64,000 nucleotides of DNA, from assembly GCF_022810305.1 (NCBI RefSeq), contig NZ_JALGQH010000012.1:62001-126000 (forward strand), in the 5' to 3' direction. Below are positions 42,256-51,228 of this stretch, piece after piece; position 1 is the first letter of the stretch; each line of letters opens with the position of its first letter. A model generated the notes under the pieces. That model worked only from the letters and a program-made list of their open reading frames with translations, had not been told where the DNA came from and did not search any database. This stretch comes from Rhodococcus sp. ARC_M6 (lineage in GTDB: Bacteria; Actinomycetota; Actinomycetes; Mycobacteriales; Mycobacteriaceae). The translations under genes and the position numbers were made by a program.

Positions 42256-45200
42256 CTAACCGGTCAGGCGCATGAATGCGCCGAGTTCCATCAGCCCTGC
42301 CGGGGTACTCGGCATGTACTGCGTCAACGCGTGTGACCGAACGATGATCGCGCACCACTTGCCACGGGAGACTGCGACATTGAGGCGGTTACGCGAAAGC
42401 AAGAACGACATTCCTCGCGGAACGTCTTCGATCGCGGAGGCCGCCATCGACACTATGGCAACAGCGGCTTCCCGCCCCTGGAACTTGTCGACGGTGCCCA
42501 CCTCGACGTCGGTCAACCTGGCCGCGGTCAGATCGTGCTCGATGGTGCCGACCTGCGCGTTGTAGGGCGCGACGACCAGGATGTCGGACTGATCGAGGGG
42601 GCGGGTGCCGTCGAATTCGCTGGGGTCGGTCCAGGGGGTGCCCAGGAGTTCACGGATCTGGGTGACAATCTCCTGCGACTCTTCGGGTGAGTAGGTTGAG
42701 TTGCCGCGATGATCGACGAAGACGGTGTGAACTCCGGCCGCGAGACCGTCGAGTTTCCGTGCACCAGTGACAGATTCCTGCGAATGTAATTTTCCGTCGT
42801 AGGACAAAGCGGAGACCGGCGCACACAGGTCGGGATGCATGCGCCAAGTCTTCTCGAGGAAGTATCCCAGTTTCGGGGGCAGTGCGCCGTGTCCTTCGGC
42901 CAGCCAGCCGAGTGCGGATTCGTCGACTGGTTCGGGGTGAGTGCCCTGACTGACCTGGGGTAGCTGCTGCGGGTCGCCGAGCAGGAGCAAATTGCGGGCG
43001 GCGATTGAGACGGCGATCGTGTTGGCCAGTGCAAACTGGCCTGCCTCGTCCACCACGAGGAGGTCCAGGCTGCCGGCCGGTACACGATCTGTATTCGCGA
43101 AATCCCAAGCGGTACCGCCGATCACGCATCCGGTTCCTTCGGCTTCGGCGATAAAACCAGGGTACTGCTCGGATGGGATATCCATCCACTCAGCGGTCCG
43201 GCTGCGCTTACCTTTCTTTGCTACCAGCGCCGGGTCCACGCCGGCCTTCACGATGCCGCCCAGCATGTTCTCGACCACTGAATGCGATTGTGCGACAACG
43301 CCAATTCGCCAATGATGTTGCTCCACCAGGGCTTTGATCACTCGCGCACCGGTGTATGTTTTGCCGGTGCCGGGAGGCCCCTGCACGGCAACGTACGAGT
43401 CGTCGAGGTCCAGGACGGCAGCGGTGATCGCCGAGGCGTAGTCGTTGCTCGCGTTGACCGGGGGAAGGGCGGCACCGGACAGGGTTCGGGGAGTGTGGCG
43501 CCGCAGAATGTCGACCGCGGCGTTTCGTGGCAACTCAGGCAGGATTTCGCAGGCCTTGGACGCGGCGGCAGCGATGGACTTCTCCATCCGACCTGTCGGG
43601 ATCGGGCGTCCGGGAGCCAAAGCAACCGGGGCATCGGTGTATTCGTCGCCGTTGAGCAATTCTTCGATGGTCACGACGTCGTGGCCGTCAACTTTGGTTA
43701 CAGCGGTCACCTTCGCGTTGCTGGTGCCGCGCTGTCCGGAGGTTTCGCCCGCCACAGCGCTCGGCGCCGGTGTCTCGTAGAGGGCAAACAGGTCGGTCCC
43801 CAGGTTGACTGTGCTTCCCGTTCCGAAGTTTCCGGTCAGCTGAATATGTCGTCGCCGCTTCTTCTGTCGGGGAGTGCTTGTATGCCAGTCTGTTTCGACG
43901 TTCGAGACATCGACGATCATGACGTCGCGAACGTCGACGAGATCGTCGATCGGTACCATCAGACGGTCGAAATGCGCCCACCAGTAGGGCTTTCGTTCCC
44001 GGTTGTGATAGCTGACGGCCGCTGCGAGGAGTGCTGCGGCCTGTTGCTCGGGAGTGCGTGTCGAATCCGCTTTGTGTCCGGCGAATTCGCGCAGAACAAT
44101 TTCGGTTTCGGTGAGTTCTTCTATCGGCATGGAGATTTGGCCGGTGGGCTGGCGAAGGGTAACCCCATGTTCTGCGGCGCGCTCGGCCAGCCAATTGCGC
44201 AGTCGGAGAGTAGATTCGCAATCGTACTCGTTGTAGTCGGAAATTCCTTGGAGGAGTTCGCGAGCCTCGTCGGCTTTTCCGGCGTCGCGTAATGTGCAGT
44301 AGTCGGCGTACGCCACCACTGACGCTGCCGCATTGGTGACATCGCCGCCGCGGCCGTGCTCTCCCATGTACAGCGGTTCGAGTTTCTTGATGCTGTACGA
44401 GCGTGCGCCGATCTGCACCGACTGACGAACTAGTGGGTAGAGGTCCACCAGAACGTTTTCTCGGAGCAATGTGTCGACTACCTGCTCGCCGACACCATGA
44501 CGGGCGGCCAGACGAAGCAGTGCGGACTTCTCGTAGGCCGCGTAGTGATAGATGTGCATCCCGGGGTAGGCATCGCGTCGTGCCGTCACGTAGTCGAGGA
44601 AATCGATCAGCGCTTGGCGTTCACCGGCCCGGTCGTGTGCCCAGAACGGTGTGAACACGTACGTCTCGGCCGGACCTTCGACCACGCCGAACAGATATTC
44701 CAGGCCCCACTCCGACGAGCCGTCTTCGGCCCACAACGGATCACCTTCGAAGTCGAAGAAGATGTCGCCCTCGTTCGGAACCGGGAGTCCGGCGAGCACG
44801 TCTTTGTTGAACACGGTGAACTCGGCGTTGCCGGACTGTTCCTGGCGCACTTGAAGAGCAGCCTGAGCGCGCAACTTGTCGAGAGTTTGGGTGCGGATAC
44901 CGTCGACGGGGCCCTCGCTTACGGCAAGTTTGTCGATCGAAGTGATTCCCGACGCGATCAACTGAGCTCGTTGATTGCCACGAACTCCGGCCACTAAGAG
45001 CAGGTCACGATGGTTTTCCACCTCGACACTGCACGTATCGCAACGGCCGCACCGCAGGTAGCGATCGTCGAGCCACTCTGCGGGCTTGCCCTCCGCTCGG
45101 TGCTCGTCAAGGACCAGCTCGAGTGCCGCCCGGCGGGCGGCAAACACCGGTGCGATGTCTCCGATGTCGTGAGACGACGTGCTGCCGTCGCCGAGCAACA

Positions 45201-45699
45201 GGTGCACCTGATCCGAAGCTGCGATGGCGTTGCGGTCCAGTGCGTCGGCATAGGCAGCCAACTGAAGGAGAGCAGAGACTTTGGCATGCCGCGAAAGCTT
45301 GCTGTCGTAGACCGCGTACCGATCGCCCTCGCGGACCAGGAAATCGCAGAACCCCAGGAATCTGCCGTCGAAGAAAGTTCCCTGATAGATGACGGGCGCC
45401 CCGGCGCGTGCCGCCTCGACGGTGGCAAGTGTGGCCGCGGTCAGTCCGGCACGGGTGTGCTCCGGCCGCTCCATGACAACAACGGCGTCGCCGTGTTCGG
45501 CGATGAAACGCTCCAACTGCTCGCGCTCGTGGGTATCGCCCAGCGCGGACGTCCGTTCGAGCATCGGATCTGCGTCGACACCATCGGCCGTGATCAGCCC
45601 CGTCCTCGTGTCGAGTCGTCTCAGGAGACCGAACTCGCACGTTGCGGCTGCCGAGAGGTCACTGGCGCTGTAGACGATCTCATCGTCGAGGAGGAACAC
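42256..45699 (-). CDS. TM0106-family RecB-like nuclease fused to a superfamily I helicase
   Basis: A 1147-residue protein, close to the length of M. tuberculosis Rv1251c (about 1139 residues, from memory). The N-terminal RecB-like domain starts IVYSASDLSAAATCEFGLLRRL and has the CGRCDTC cysteine cluster and FFDFEGDP of the nuclease or RNase-H-like region. The C-terminal half is a helicase: Walker A QGPPGTGKT, motif II VVDEAGQ, LLLGDPQQLPQ, TVDKFQGREA and FLLSRNRLNVAVSRGK. DNA repair is likely, but no activity can be proved. GTG start. Confidence 0.85.
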   Translation of the reverse strand: MFLLDDEIVYSASDLSAAATCEFGLLRRLDTRTGLITADGVDADPMLERTSALGDTHEREQLERFIAEHGDAVVVMERPEHTRAGLTAATLATVEAARAGAPVIYQGTFFDGRFLGFCDFLVREGDRYAVYDSKLSRHAKVSALLQLAAYADALDRNAIAASDQVHLLLGDGSTSSHDIGDIAPVFAARRAALELVLDEHRAEGKPAEWLDDRYLRCGRCDTCSVEVENHRDLLLVAGVRGNQRAQLIASGITSIDKLAVSEGPVDGIRTQTLDKLRAQAALQVRQEQSGNAEFTVFNKDVLAGLPVPNEGDIFFDFEGDPLWAEDGSSEWGLEYLFGVVEGPAETYVFTPFWAHDRAGERQALIDFLDYVTARRDAYPGMHIYHYAAYEKSALLRLAARHGVGEQVVDTLLRENVLVDLYPLVRQSVQIGARSYSIKKLEPLYMGEHGRGGDVTNAAASVVAYADYCTLRDAGKADEARELLQGISDYNEYDCESTLRLRNWLAERAAEHGVTLRQPTGQISMPIEELTETEIVLREFAGHKADSTRTPEQQAAALLAAAVSYHNRERKPYWWAHFDRLMVPIDDLVDVRDVMIVDVSNVETDWHTSTPRQKKRRRHIQLTGNFGTGSTVNLGTDLFALYETPAPSAVAGETSGQRGTSNAKVTAVTKVDGHDVVTIEELLNGDEYTDAPVALAPGRPIPTGRMEKSIAAAASKACEILPELPRNAAVDILRRHTPRTLSGAALPPVNASNDYASAITAAVLDLDDSYVAVQGPPGTGKTYTGARVIKALVEQHHWRIGVVAQSHSVVENMLGGIVKAGVDPALVAKKGKRSRTAEWMDIPSEQYPGFIAEAEGTGCVIGGTAWDFANTDRVPAGSLDLLVVDEAGQFALANTIAVSIAARNLLLLGDPQQLPQVSQGTHPEPVDESALGWLAEGHGALPPKLGYFLEKTWRMHPDLCAPVSALSYDGKLHSQESVTGARKLDGLAAGVHTVFVDHRGNSTYSPEESQEIVTQIRELLGTPWTDPSEFDGTRPLDQSDILVVAPYNAQVGTIEHDLTAARLTDVEVGTVDKFQGREAAVAIVSMAASAIEDVPRGMSFLLSRNRLNVAVSRGKWCAIIVRSHALTQYMPSTPAGLMELGAFMRLTG

Positions 45700-45781
45700 C
45701 TACGCGATTGTGCCAGTGTGGTCCGACAAAAGCGGGCTTCAGACATACCGGGCGCTCAGGATGTGAGGTGAGCCGTGCAGA

Positions 45782-46423
45782 ATGACGGCCATGCCCTTTT
45801 TCGACGGTCGAACCGGTCAGGTGCACTTTCGACGCTGGTCGGTGTCCGGCGACGCGACGCCGCGGGTGTCCTTGGTGTTCTTGCACGGGCTAGGGCAACA
45901 CAGCGGTCAGTACCACCGCTTTGCGGGCGCGCTCACGTCCGTCGGTATCGAGGTCTGGGCGGTCGACCACACCGGGCACGGATTGTCGGAGGGCGAGCTG
46001 GGGGCTTCGGCGCCGTTATCCGATCTGGCTGCGGATGCCGCTACGTTGGCGGACATCGCACGGGCCGCGTTGCCCGGTGTCGCGCAGGCAGTCATGGGAC
46101 ATTCCCTGGGTGCTGTAACCGCATTGACAATGCTGGCACACCGGGACCACGATTTTACGTCGGCGGTGCTGTGTGGAATTCCGCGAAGCGCTGTTGCACA
46201 AGCAGGTTGGGGTGAGCTGGCAGATTCGCGGATTCCGGTTCTGGTGGTTCACGGGGTCGACGATCGGATAGCGCCGATCGACCCGGTGCGTCAGTGGGCG
46301 GCGACGCTTCCGAATGTGGAAATGCGTGAGTTCGAGGACGCCGGGCACGATCTGTTGCACGAGAAGGTTCACGCCAGCGTGAGCGTCATGAGCCGTGAAT
46401 TCCTTCTCGCGCACAGTCGATGA
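45782..46423 (+). CDS. Alpha/beta hydrolase (serine aminopeptidase S33 / monoglyceride-lipase-like)
   Basis: A 213-residue hydrolase: oxyanion motif FLHGLGQHSGQY, nucleophile in MGHSLGAVTAL, acid in VVHGVDDRIAP and base His in FEDAGHDLLHE. The VDHTGHGLSEG segment is typical of the monoglyceride lipase/S33 group. It is rather short for the family, since the lid region is reduced. It is a single gene, divergent from the RecB-like helicase and convergent with the isochorismatase gene. Confidence 0.85.
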   Translation: MTAMPFFDGRTGQVHFRRWSVSGDATPRVSLVFLHGLGQHSGQYHRFAGALTSVGIEVWAVDHTGHGLSEGELGASAPLSDLAADAATLADIARAALPGVAQAVMGHSLGAVTALTMLAHRDHDFTSAVLCGIPRSAVAQAGWGELADSRIPVLVVHGVDDRIAPIDPVRQWAATLPNVEMREFEDAGHDLLHEKVHASVSVMSREFLLAHSR

Positions 46424-46441
46424 GCTAGAACAGGCGGCGAG

Positions 46442-47059
46442 CTAGGCAAGCGCGTCCAGTACGTCCTTTGATGTCACGGGGTGGGAAAACATCGGGTAGT
46501 CGTAGGTGATGGCGTTCTCATGTTCCGCGACCGAGGTTCCGGCGACGCAGTCGGTGAGAGTGATGACGCGGTAACCATTTTCGTATCCGGTGCGCATGGT
46601 CGATTCGACGCAGCAGTTGGTCAGGAAGCCGCCGAGGATGATCGTTCGAATTCCTTTGCTGCGCAGAATGAAATCAAGGTTGGTGCTGGCGAAGGTGTCG
46701 AGTCCGCGCTTGCCCTCGATGAGGATGTCGCCGTCCTGTGGGGTCAGCTCGTCGACAATCGCGGCTCCCCAGGATCCCTTCACGAACGCCTTTCCGTCGA
46801 CAACGCCTTTGAGGATTCCGTAGGGATGCGAGGTTATTTCGTTGTATCCCTCGGCGAAGGTAATGGGTGCGTGCATCACCGTGACGCCGGCCGCGCGGGC
46901 GGCGTCGACCAGTGTGGTGGTGTTCGCGAGTAGCCCGGTCGATTCCATGACGGGGGCGACGGCGTCGTGGAGAACACCGCCTGCGGTGGTGAAATCGTTC
47001 TGGTATTCGATGAGCACGACTGCGGTTGTTGCGGGATCCAACTCGAGCTTTTCGGTCAT
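46442..47059 (-). CDS. Cysteine hydrolase, isochorismatase family
   Basis: A 205-residue cysteine hydrolase with the Asp-Lys-Cys triad in EYQNDF, a Lys in FVKGSWGA or EGKRGLD, and Cys in NCCVESTMRTGYENGY. Relatives hydrolyse isochorismate, nicotinamide, N-carbamoyl compounds or ureidoacrylate. The substrate is not clear. ATG 47059 is preferred over GTG 47068 because CAGGTG lies six bases upstream. It is divergent from a GntR gene, which is followed by a GlcD-type oxidase, and may be under the same regulator. Confidence 0.87.
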   Translation of the reverse strand: MTEKLELDPATTAVVLIEYQNDFTTAGGVLHDAVAPVMESTGLLANTTTLVDAARAAGVTVMHAPITFAEGYNEITSHPYGILKGVVDGKAFVKGSWGAAIVDELTPQDGDILIEGKRGLDTFASTNLDFILRSKGIRTIILGGFLTNCCVESTMRTGYENGYRVITLTDCVAGTSVAEHENAITYDYPMFSHPVTSKDVLDALA

Positions 47060-47135
47060 GTTCGACACCTGTCTACGTAGTTGTAGGTGACGCTCACGCG
47101 CACCTGTAGGTCACGAATCATCTCCATTAAACAGT

Positions 47136-47146
47136 TTGTCAGACAA
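47136..47146. promoter_or_regulatory. FadR/GntR-type operator TTGTCAGACAA
   Basis: A perfect 11-bp palindrome in the gap between the isochorismatase and GntR genes, close to the T-N-GT-N3-AC-N-A consensus of the FadR subfamily. It lies 28-38 bp before the GntR ATG and 77-87 bp before the isochorismatase ATG. Confidence 0.7.
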
Positions 47147-47173
47147 GCAGGCAAGGGGTGGTAGCGTCGCGGT

Positions 47174-47875
47174 ATGGATACAACTCCGTTGTCTCGAATG
47201 CCGTTGGCCCTTGCGGTCTCAGGAAGAATTCGAGCCGCAATTCTCGACGGAACATTGCCAGTGGGTGAGTCACTGCCTACGGAAGCAGAACTGGCACAGA
47301 CATTCTCGGTAGGACGATCCACCGTCCGGGAAGCTCTCCGCGTGCTGCAAGCTCAGGGTTTGGTGACCGGCGCAGATACCGTGTCGACGGCCCGGCCGCG
47401 GGTCACGCACGAGAATACTGCCGATTCCGCAGCGACGGCGTTGAGTGCGGCCGTTCAGGTCGGCGCTGTCCCGCTTCGCGATCTCGTCGAATTGCGGGTA
47501 CTTCTCGAGGCTGCTGCGCTGCGCGGTGTATCCGTTGTTCCGGAGGCTGCGTATGTTGCCGTCGAACGTATGCGCCAGGCCGCTGCTGTTGACAGCGCTG
47601 CCGAGTTCCATGACGCGGATGTCGATTTTCATGTCGCACTCGCCGGTGCCGGCGGGAACAAGGCGTTCGGGTTGGTGATGACAGTGCTGCGCGACGGTAT
47701 TGCGGGCTATCTGATGCGTGAACTCGACGCTCTCGAGGATTCGGCCACCACATTGGCTGTTCTGCTCGCGGAGCACGAAGCCATCGTCGATGCGATCGTG
47801 CGTGGTGAATCCGACTATGCGGCAGAGCTTGTCGAGAGGCATGTGCGCGGTTTTTACGAAGGTCGAACGCAATGA
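47174..47875 (+). CDS. GntR/FadR-family regulator (LldR/GlcC-like)
   Basis: A 233-residue FadR-type regulator. The winged helix (about 8-75) contains AILDGTLPVGESLPTEAELAQ and VGRSTVREALRVLQAQGL. The C-terminal FCD domain has DLVELRVLLEAAAL, DVDFHVALAGAGGN and ELVERHVRGFY, with metal-ligand-like Asp and His residues. TAGCGT ends six bases before the ATG and no ribosome site is seen. The stop overlaps the oxidase gene start by four bases, which suggests control of hydroxy-acid use. Confidence 0.9.
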   Translation: MDTTPLSRMPLALAVSGRIRAAILDGTLPVGESLPTEAELAQTFSVGRSTVREALRVLQAQGLVTGADTVSTARPRVTHENTADSAATALSAAVQVGAVPLRDLVELRVLLEAAALRGVSVVPEAAYVAVERMRQAAAVDSAAEFHDADVDFHVALAGAGGNKAFGLVMTVLRDGIAGYLMRELDALEDSATTLAVLLAEHEAIVDAIVRGESDYAAELVERHVRGFYEGRTQ

Positions 47876-49242
47876 CCACTTCTGTGGATGTGCTTGCCAT
47901 CCGGTTGCAGGAAGCCTTGGGGGAGAGGGTGACTACCAATCCCGATCGAATGGGCGCCTACCTTCGTGATCAATCGCTACTGACTGAGGCGGGTGTCCCG
48001 GCAGCCCTCGTCAAGGCTACGTCCGCCGTCGACGTCGTGGCAACGATGAAGATTGCTCACGAGTTGTCCGTCCCGGTTGTGACGCGCGGCGCCGGAACCG
48101 GTTTGGCGGGTGCCGCCAACGCGATCGACGGTTGCATCATTCTTGGTGTCGCGGGTATGAATCGCATTCTGGCGATCGACGCGGCTGCTCGGACGGCGAC
48201 AGTGGAACCGGGTGTGATCAACGGTGACCTGGCAGATGCAGCTCGGGCGCAAGGGCTTTGGTATGTTCCCGATCCTGGTAGTCGGGCCATCTCCAGTATC
48301 GGTGGCAACGTGGCGACCAATGCCGGTGGAATCTGTTGCGCCAAATACGGAGTTACAGGCGATCATGTCGCGGAGCTCACTGCAGTTCTTGCTGACGGGC
48401 GGGTGATTCACACCGGGGCGAAGACGCGTAAGAACGTGGCGGGTCTCGACCTCACGCACCTGCTTGTCGGTTCCGAGGGGACCCTCGCAGTCATTGTCGA
48501 AGCGACCATGCGATTGCGGACCGCGCCTAGTGCGGCAACCACAGTCGTGGCCTTCTTCGCCTCGGCCGAGCTGGCGATCGACGCAGTCCTGGCTGTAGCT
48601 GCAATTGCAGAGCCGTGTCTGATGGAGTTGATGGACGACGTCACCATTGCAGCCGTAAACCGCTTCACGAGAATGGGTCTCGATGAAAGTGCGGGGGCAA
48701 TGCTCCTCATTCAATGTGACGGTCGATCGGCGGCGGAAGAGGCGGCGGAGTGTGCGACCGCCTGTGAGCGTGCCGGAGCGAGTGAGGTGTTCCATACCGA
48801 CGATCCTGAGGAAGGGGAGGCGTTCACGGCGGCAAGGCGGATGGCGCTACCGGCGCTCGAGGCAATGGGAACAGTTTTGCTCGACGACGTTGCCGTGCCC
48901 GTACCGGCGCTACCGCGCATGCTCGATTGCATTCGAACAGCAGCCGAGATGCACGGCGTCACCATTGGTACCTTCGGTCACGCTGCCGACGGAAATCTTC
49001 ACCCCACCATTGTTTTCGACGCAACGGAGGCTGGAGCGCAGGGTCGTGCGAGGCGCGCGTTCGACGACATAGTCGCGGGGGCACTGGAATTGGACGGGAC
49101 GATCAGCGGTGAGCACGGCATCGGTGTTCTCAAAGTGCCGTACATGGAGGACATGGTGGGTTCTGTCGAGCGGGAGTTGATGCTGTCAGTGAAGGCCGCG
49201 TTCGATCCGAAGAACATCCTTAACCCGGGTCGCGGGATCTGA
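47872..49242 (+). CDS. FAD-linked oxidase, GlcD/D-lactate dehydrogenase family (regulator-linked paralogue)
   Basis: A 456-residue flavoprotein: VTRGAGTGLAGAANA, SRAISSIGGNVATNAGGICCAKYG and LLVGSEGTLAVIV for FAD, then FGHAADGNLHPTIV and ISGEHGIGVLK at the C terminus. It would oxidise glycolate, lactate or a similar 2-hydroxy acid. It is translationally coupled to the GntR gene. With the isochorismatase across the operator, this looks like a small catabolic locus. It ends at a 15-bp hairpin. Confidence 0.92.
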   Translation: MTTSVDVLAIRLQEALGERVTTNPDRMGAYLRDQSLLTEAGVPAALVKATSAVDVVATMKIAHELSVPVVTRGAGTGLAGAANAIDGCIILGVAGMNRILAIDAAARTATVEPGVINGDLADAARAQGLWYVPDPGSRAISSIGGNVATNAGGICCAKYGVTGDHVAELTAVLADGRVIHTGAKTRKNVAGLDLTHLLVGSEGTLAVIVEATMRLRTAPSAATTVVAFFASAELAIDAVLAVAAIAEPCLMELMDDVTIAAVNRFTRMGLDESAGAMLLIQCDGRSAAEEAAECATACERAGASEVFHTDDPEEGEAFTAARRMALPALEAMGTVLLDDVAVPVPALPRMLDCIRTAAEMHGVTIGTFGHAADGNLHPTIVFDATEAGAQGRARRAFDDIVAGALELDGTISGEHGIGVLKVPYMEDMVGSVERELMLSVKAAFDPKNILNPGRGI

Positions 49243-49251
49243 CGCTAACGG

Positions 49252-49285
49252 CTGTGGCCCGGTTCGCGTTCGAACCGGGCCACAG
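49252..49285. terminator. Hairpin between convergent oxidase and acyl-CoA ligase genes
   Basis: A perfect 15-bp stem (CTGTGGCCCGGTTCG / CGAACCGGGCCACAG) with a CGTT loop, between two convergent stops. There is no T-run on either side, so it may work by structure alone, as is common in actinobacteria. Confidence 0.75.
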
Positions 49286-49302
49286 TCAGAAGAGCTGATC
49301 GG

Positions 49303-51090
49303 TCAGGAATACAGACCCGTGATCGCACCCTTGTGAGCTTCGTGAATGATGTTGCGCTTGAGCTTGAGCGTCGGCGTCAACTCGCCGGTCTCCTGAGTGA
49401 AGTCGACCTCGAGGATCGTGTACTTCTTGATCTGCTCGGGGTTCGAGACCTTCTTGTTGGCATCGGCGACGGCAGAATCGATTTCGGCGATCAGATCGGG
49501 GTTCTTGATCAGATCGCCGATGGGAGTTCCGGCCGACAGACCGTTTCGCTGCACCCAACCCGGCAGAGTTTCCAGATCGAGTGTGATCAGTGCACCGATG
49601 AACGGTTGTCCGTCACCGACCACGAGGCACTGGCTGATCAGGACGTGTGCGCGAAGTGAATCTTCGAGACCGGCCGGAGCGACGTTCTTGCCGCCGGCAG
49701 TAACGATGATTTCCTTCTTGCGGCCGGTGATCGAAACAAAACCCTCGTTGTCGATCGAGCCGAGGTCTCCGGTGTGGAACCAGCCGTCGATGATGGACTC
49801 TTCGGTGGCCTTGTCGTTGTGCCAGTAGCCGCTGAAGACTACGGGACCTTGGACCAGGAGTTCGCCGTCTTCGGCGATGCGTGCGGCATGGCCGTTGATG
49901 GGCTTGCCGACGGAGCCGACGCGTTGTGCGGCAGCGGTGTTGACCGTCACGGCGGCGCTGGTTTCGGTGAGGCCGTAGCCCTCGTAGATCGGGATGCCGA
50001 CGCCGCGGAAGAAGTGACCCAGGCGTGCTCCGAGGGCGGCGCCGCCGGAGACTGCGCGTTCACATTCGCCGCCGAGTGCCAACCGCAGCTTCGAGTAGAC
50101 CAGCTTGTCGAAGAGGGCGTGCTTGAGCTTGAGCGCCAGTCCGGGGCCGTTCTTTTCGAGTGACTCGCTGTACTCGATTGCTGTGGCAGCAGCCTTGTCG
50201 AAGATGCCGCCCTTGCCTCCGTCGACGGCCTTCTGGCGTGCCGAGTTGAAGACCTTCTCGAAGACGCGGGGAACGGAGAGGATGAAGTTCGGTTTGAACG
50301 CTGCGAACTGATCGAGCAGTGTCGTCAGGTCAGAAGTGTGCGCAACCGTGACCTTGTTGTCGAAGGCTCCGACCGAGATGGCGCGAGCGAAGACGTGAGC
50401 CAGGGGGAGGAACATCAGAGTCTTCTTGCCGGGAACCAGGGATTCCGGCATAGCCAGGCTGCACGCCGTGGATTCGGCGTACAGGTTGGAGTGTGTCAGC
50501 TGGACACCCTTGGGGCGCCCGGTGGTGCCGGAGGTGTAGATCAAGGTTGCCGGTGAGGCGGCCGTGACCTGGTGGCGACGGGTTTCGAGTTCTTTGTCGG
50601 TGACCGCAGCGCCGCGGCTCGTCAGCTCTTCGATGGCGCCCGATTCGATGACCAGGACCTCGCGGAGGGCCTCGGCAGCCTCGGTAACTTCCTTGATCTT
50701 CGCTGCCTGGTCAGGGGTCTCGATGAGAAGCATAGTGGTAGCGGAGTCCTCGAGGATCCACTGTGCCTGATGCGGGGACGACGTCTCGTAGATAGCGACG
50801 GTGCAGCCGCCGGCACTCCAGATCGCGTAGTCGATAACGACCCATTCGTACCGTGTTGCCGAGAGGATAGCGACGCGGTCACCGAGCTCCACTCCGGATG
50901 CGATCAAGCCTTTGGCTACCGAGGAGACCTGCTTGGCGAATTCAGCGGCCGTGACGTCGACCCAGGAGCCGTTGACATTGCGCTTGAATGGCACAAATGT
51001 GGGGTCTTCTTCGGCGTGACGGAACACAGAATCGGCCATGGAAGCATTCTCCGGAATTGAGAATGACTGTGGAACTGAAAACTCACGCAC
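49303..51090 (-). CDS. Long-chain fatty-acid-CoA ligase, FadD15-like
   Basis: A 595-residue AMP-forming ligase that activates long-chain fatty acids with ATP and CoA. Motifs: the phosphate loop YTSGTTGRPKGVQLTHSN, A5 GYGLTE, A7 WFHTGDLG and A8 RKKEIIVTAGGKNVAP. The size and the C-terminal FTQETGELTPTLKLKR match the FadD15 type. GTG 51090 follows GGAGGGG with five bases between. An ATG further upstream is less likely. Upstream there are a CRP/GlxR-type box and a separate 16-bp palindrome. Confidence 0.9.
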   Translation of the reverse strand: MREFSVPQSFSIPENASMADSVFRHAEEDPTFVPFKRNVNGSWVDVTAAEFAKQVSSVAKGLIASGVELGDRVAILSATRYEWVVIDYAIWSAGGCTVAIYETSSPHQAQWILEDSATTMLLIETPDQAAKIKEVTEAAEALREVLVIESGAIEELTSRGAAVTDKELETRRHQVTAASPATLIYTSGTTGRPKGVQLTHSNLYAESTACSLAMPESLVPGKKTLMFLPLAHVFARAISVGAFDNKVTVAHTSDLTTLLDQFAAFKPNFILSVPRVFEKVFNSARQKAVDGGKGGIFDKAAATAIEYSESLEKNGPGLALKLKHALFDKLVYSKLRLALGGECERAVSGGAALGARLGHFFRGVGIPIYEGYGLTETSAAVTVNTAAAQRVGSVGKPINGHAARIAEDGELLVQGPVVFSGYWHNDKATEESIIDGWFHTGDLGSIDNEGFVSITGRKKEIIVTAGGKNVAPAGLEDSLRAHVLISQCLVVGDGQPFIGALITLDLETLPGWVQRNGLSAGTPIGDLIKNPDLIAEIDSAVADANKKVSNPEQIKKYTILEVDFTQETGELTPTLKLKRNIIHEAHKGAITGLYS

Positions 51091-51123
51091 TTTGACCCCT
51101 CCAGTGACAACTGACATTTCTGA

Positions 51124-51139
51124 TGTGCATTGCATCACA
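51124..51139. promoter_or_regulatory. Candidate CRP/GlxR-type site before the FadD15-like gene
   Basis: TGTGCATTGCATCACA is TGTG-N8-CACA, one base from TGTGA-N6-TCACA. The outer arms (ATGTG/CACAT) are fully symmetric. It lies 34-49 bp before the GTG start at 51090. Confidence 0.5.
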
Positions 51140-51167
51140 TTAGTCGGTATTTTGCACTGTCGTTACT

Positions 51168-51183
51168 ATTCGGTAGACCGAAT
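51168..51183. promoter_or_regulatory. Palindrome ATTCGGTagACCGAAT before the FadD15-like gene
   Basis: A perfect 7-bp dyad with a two-base centre, 78-93 bp before the ligase start. The size is typical of TetR-family sites. No regulator gene is adjacent, so the binder is unknown. Confidence 0.5.
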
Positions 51184-51228
51184 TGCGCGTCGACCTGGGG
51201 TTTAGTGTTACTGGTTGTTTACAGTTAC

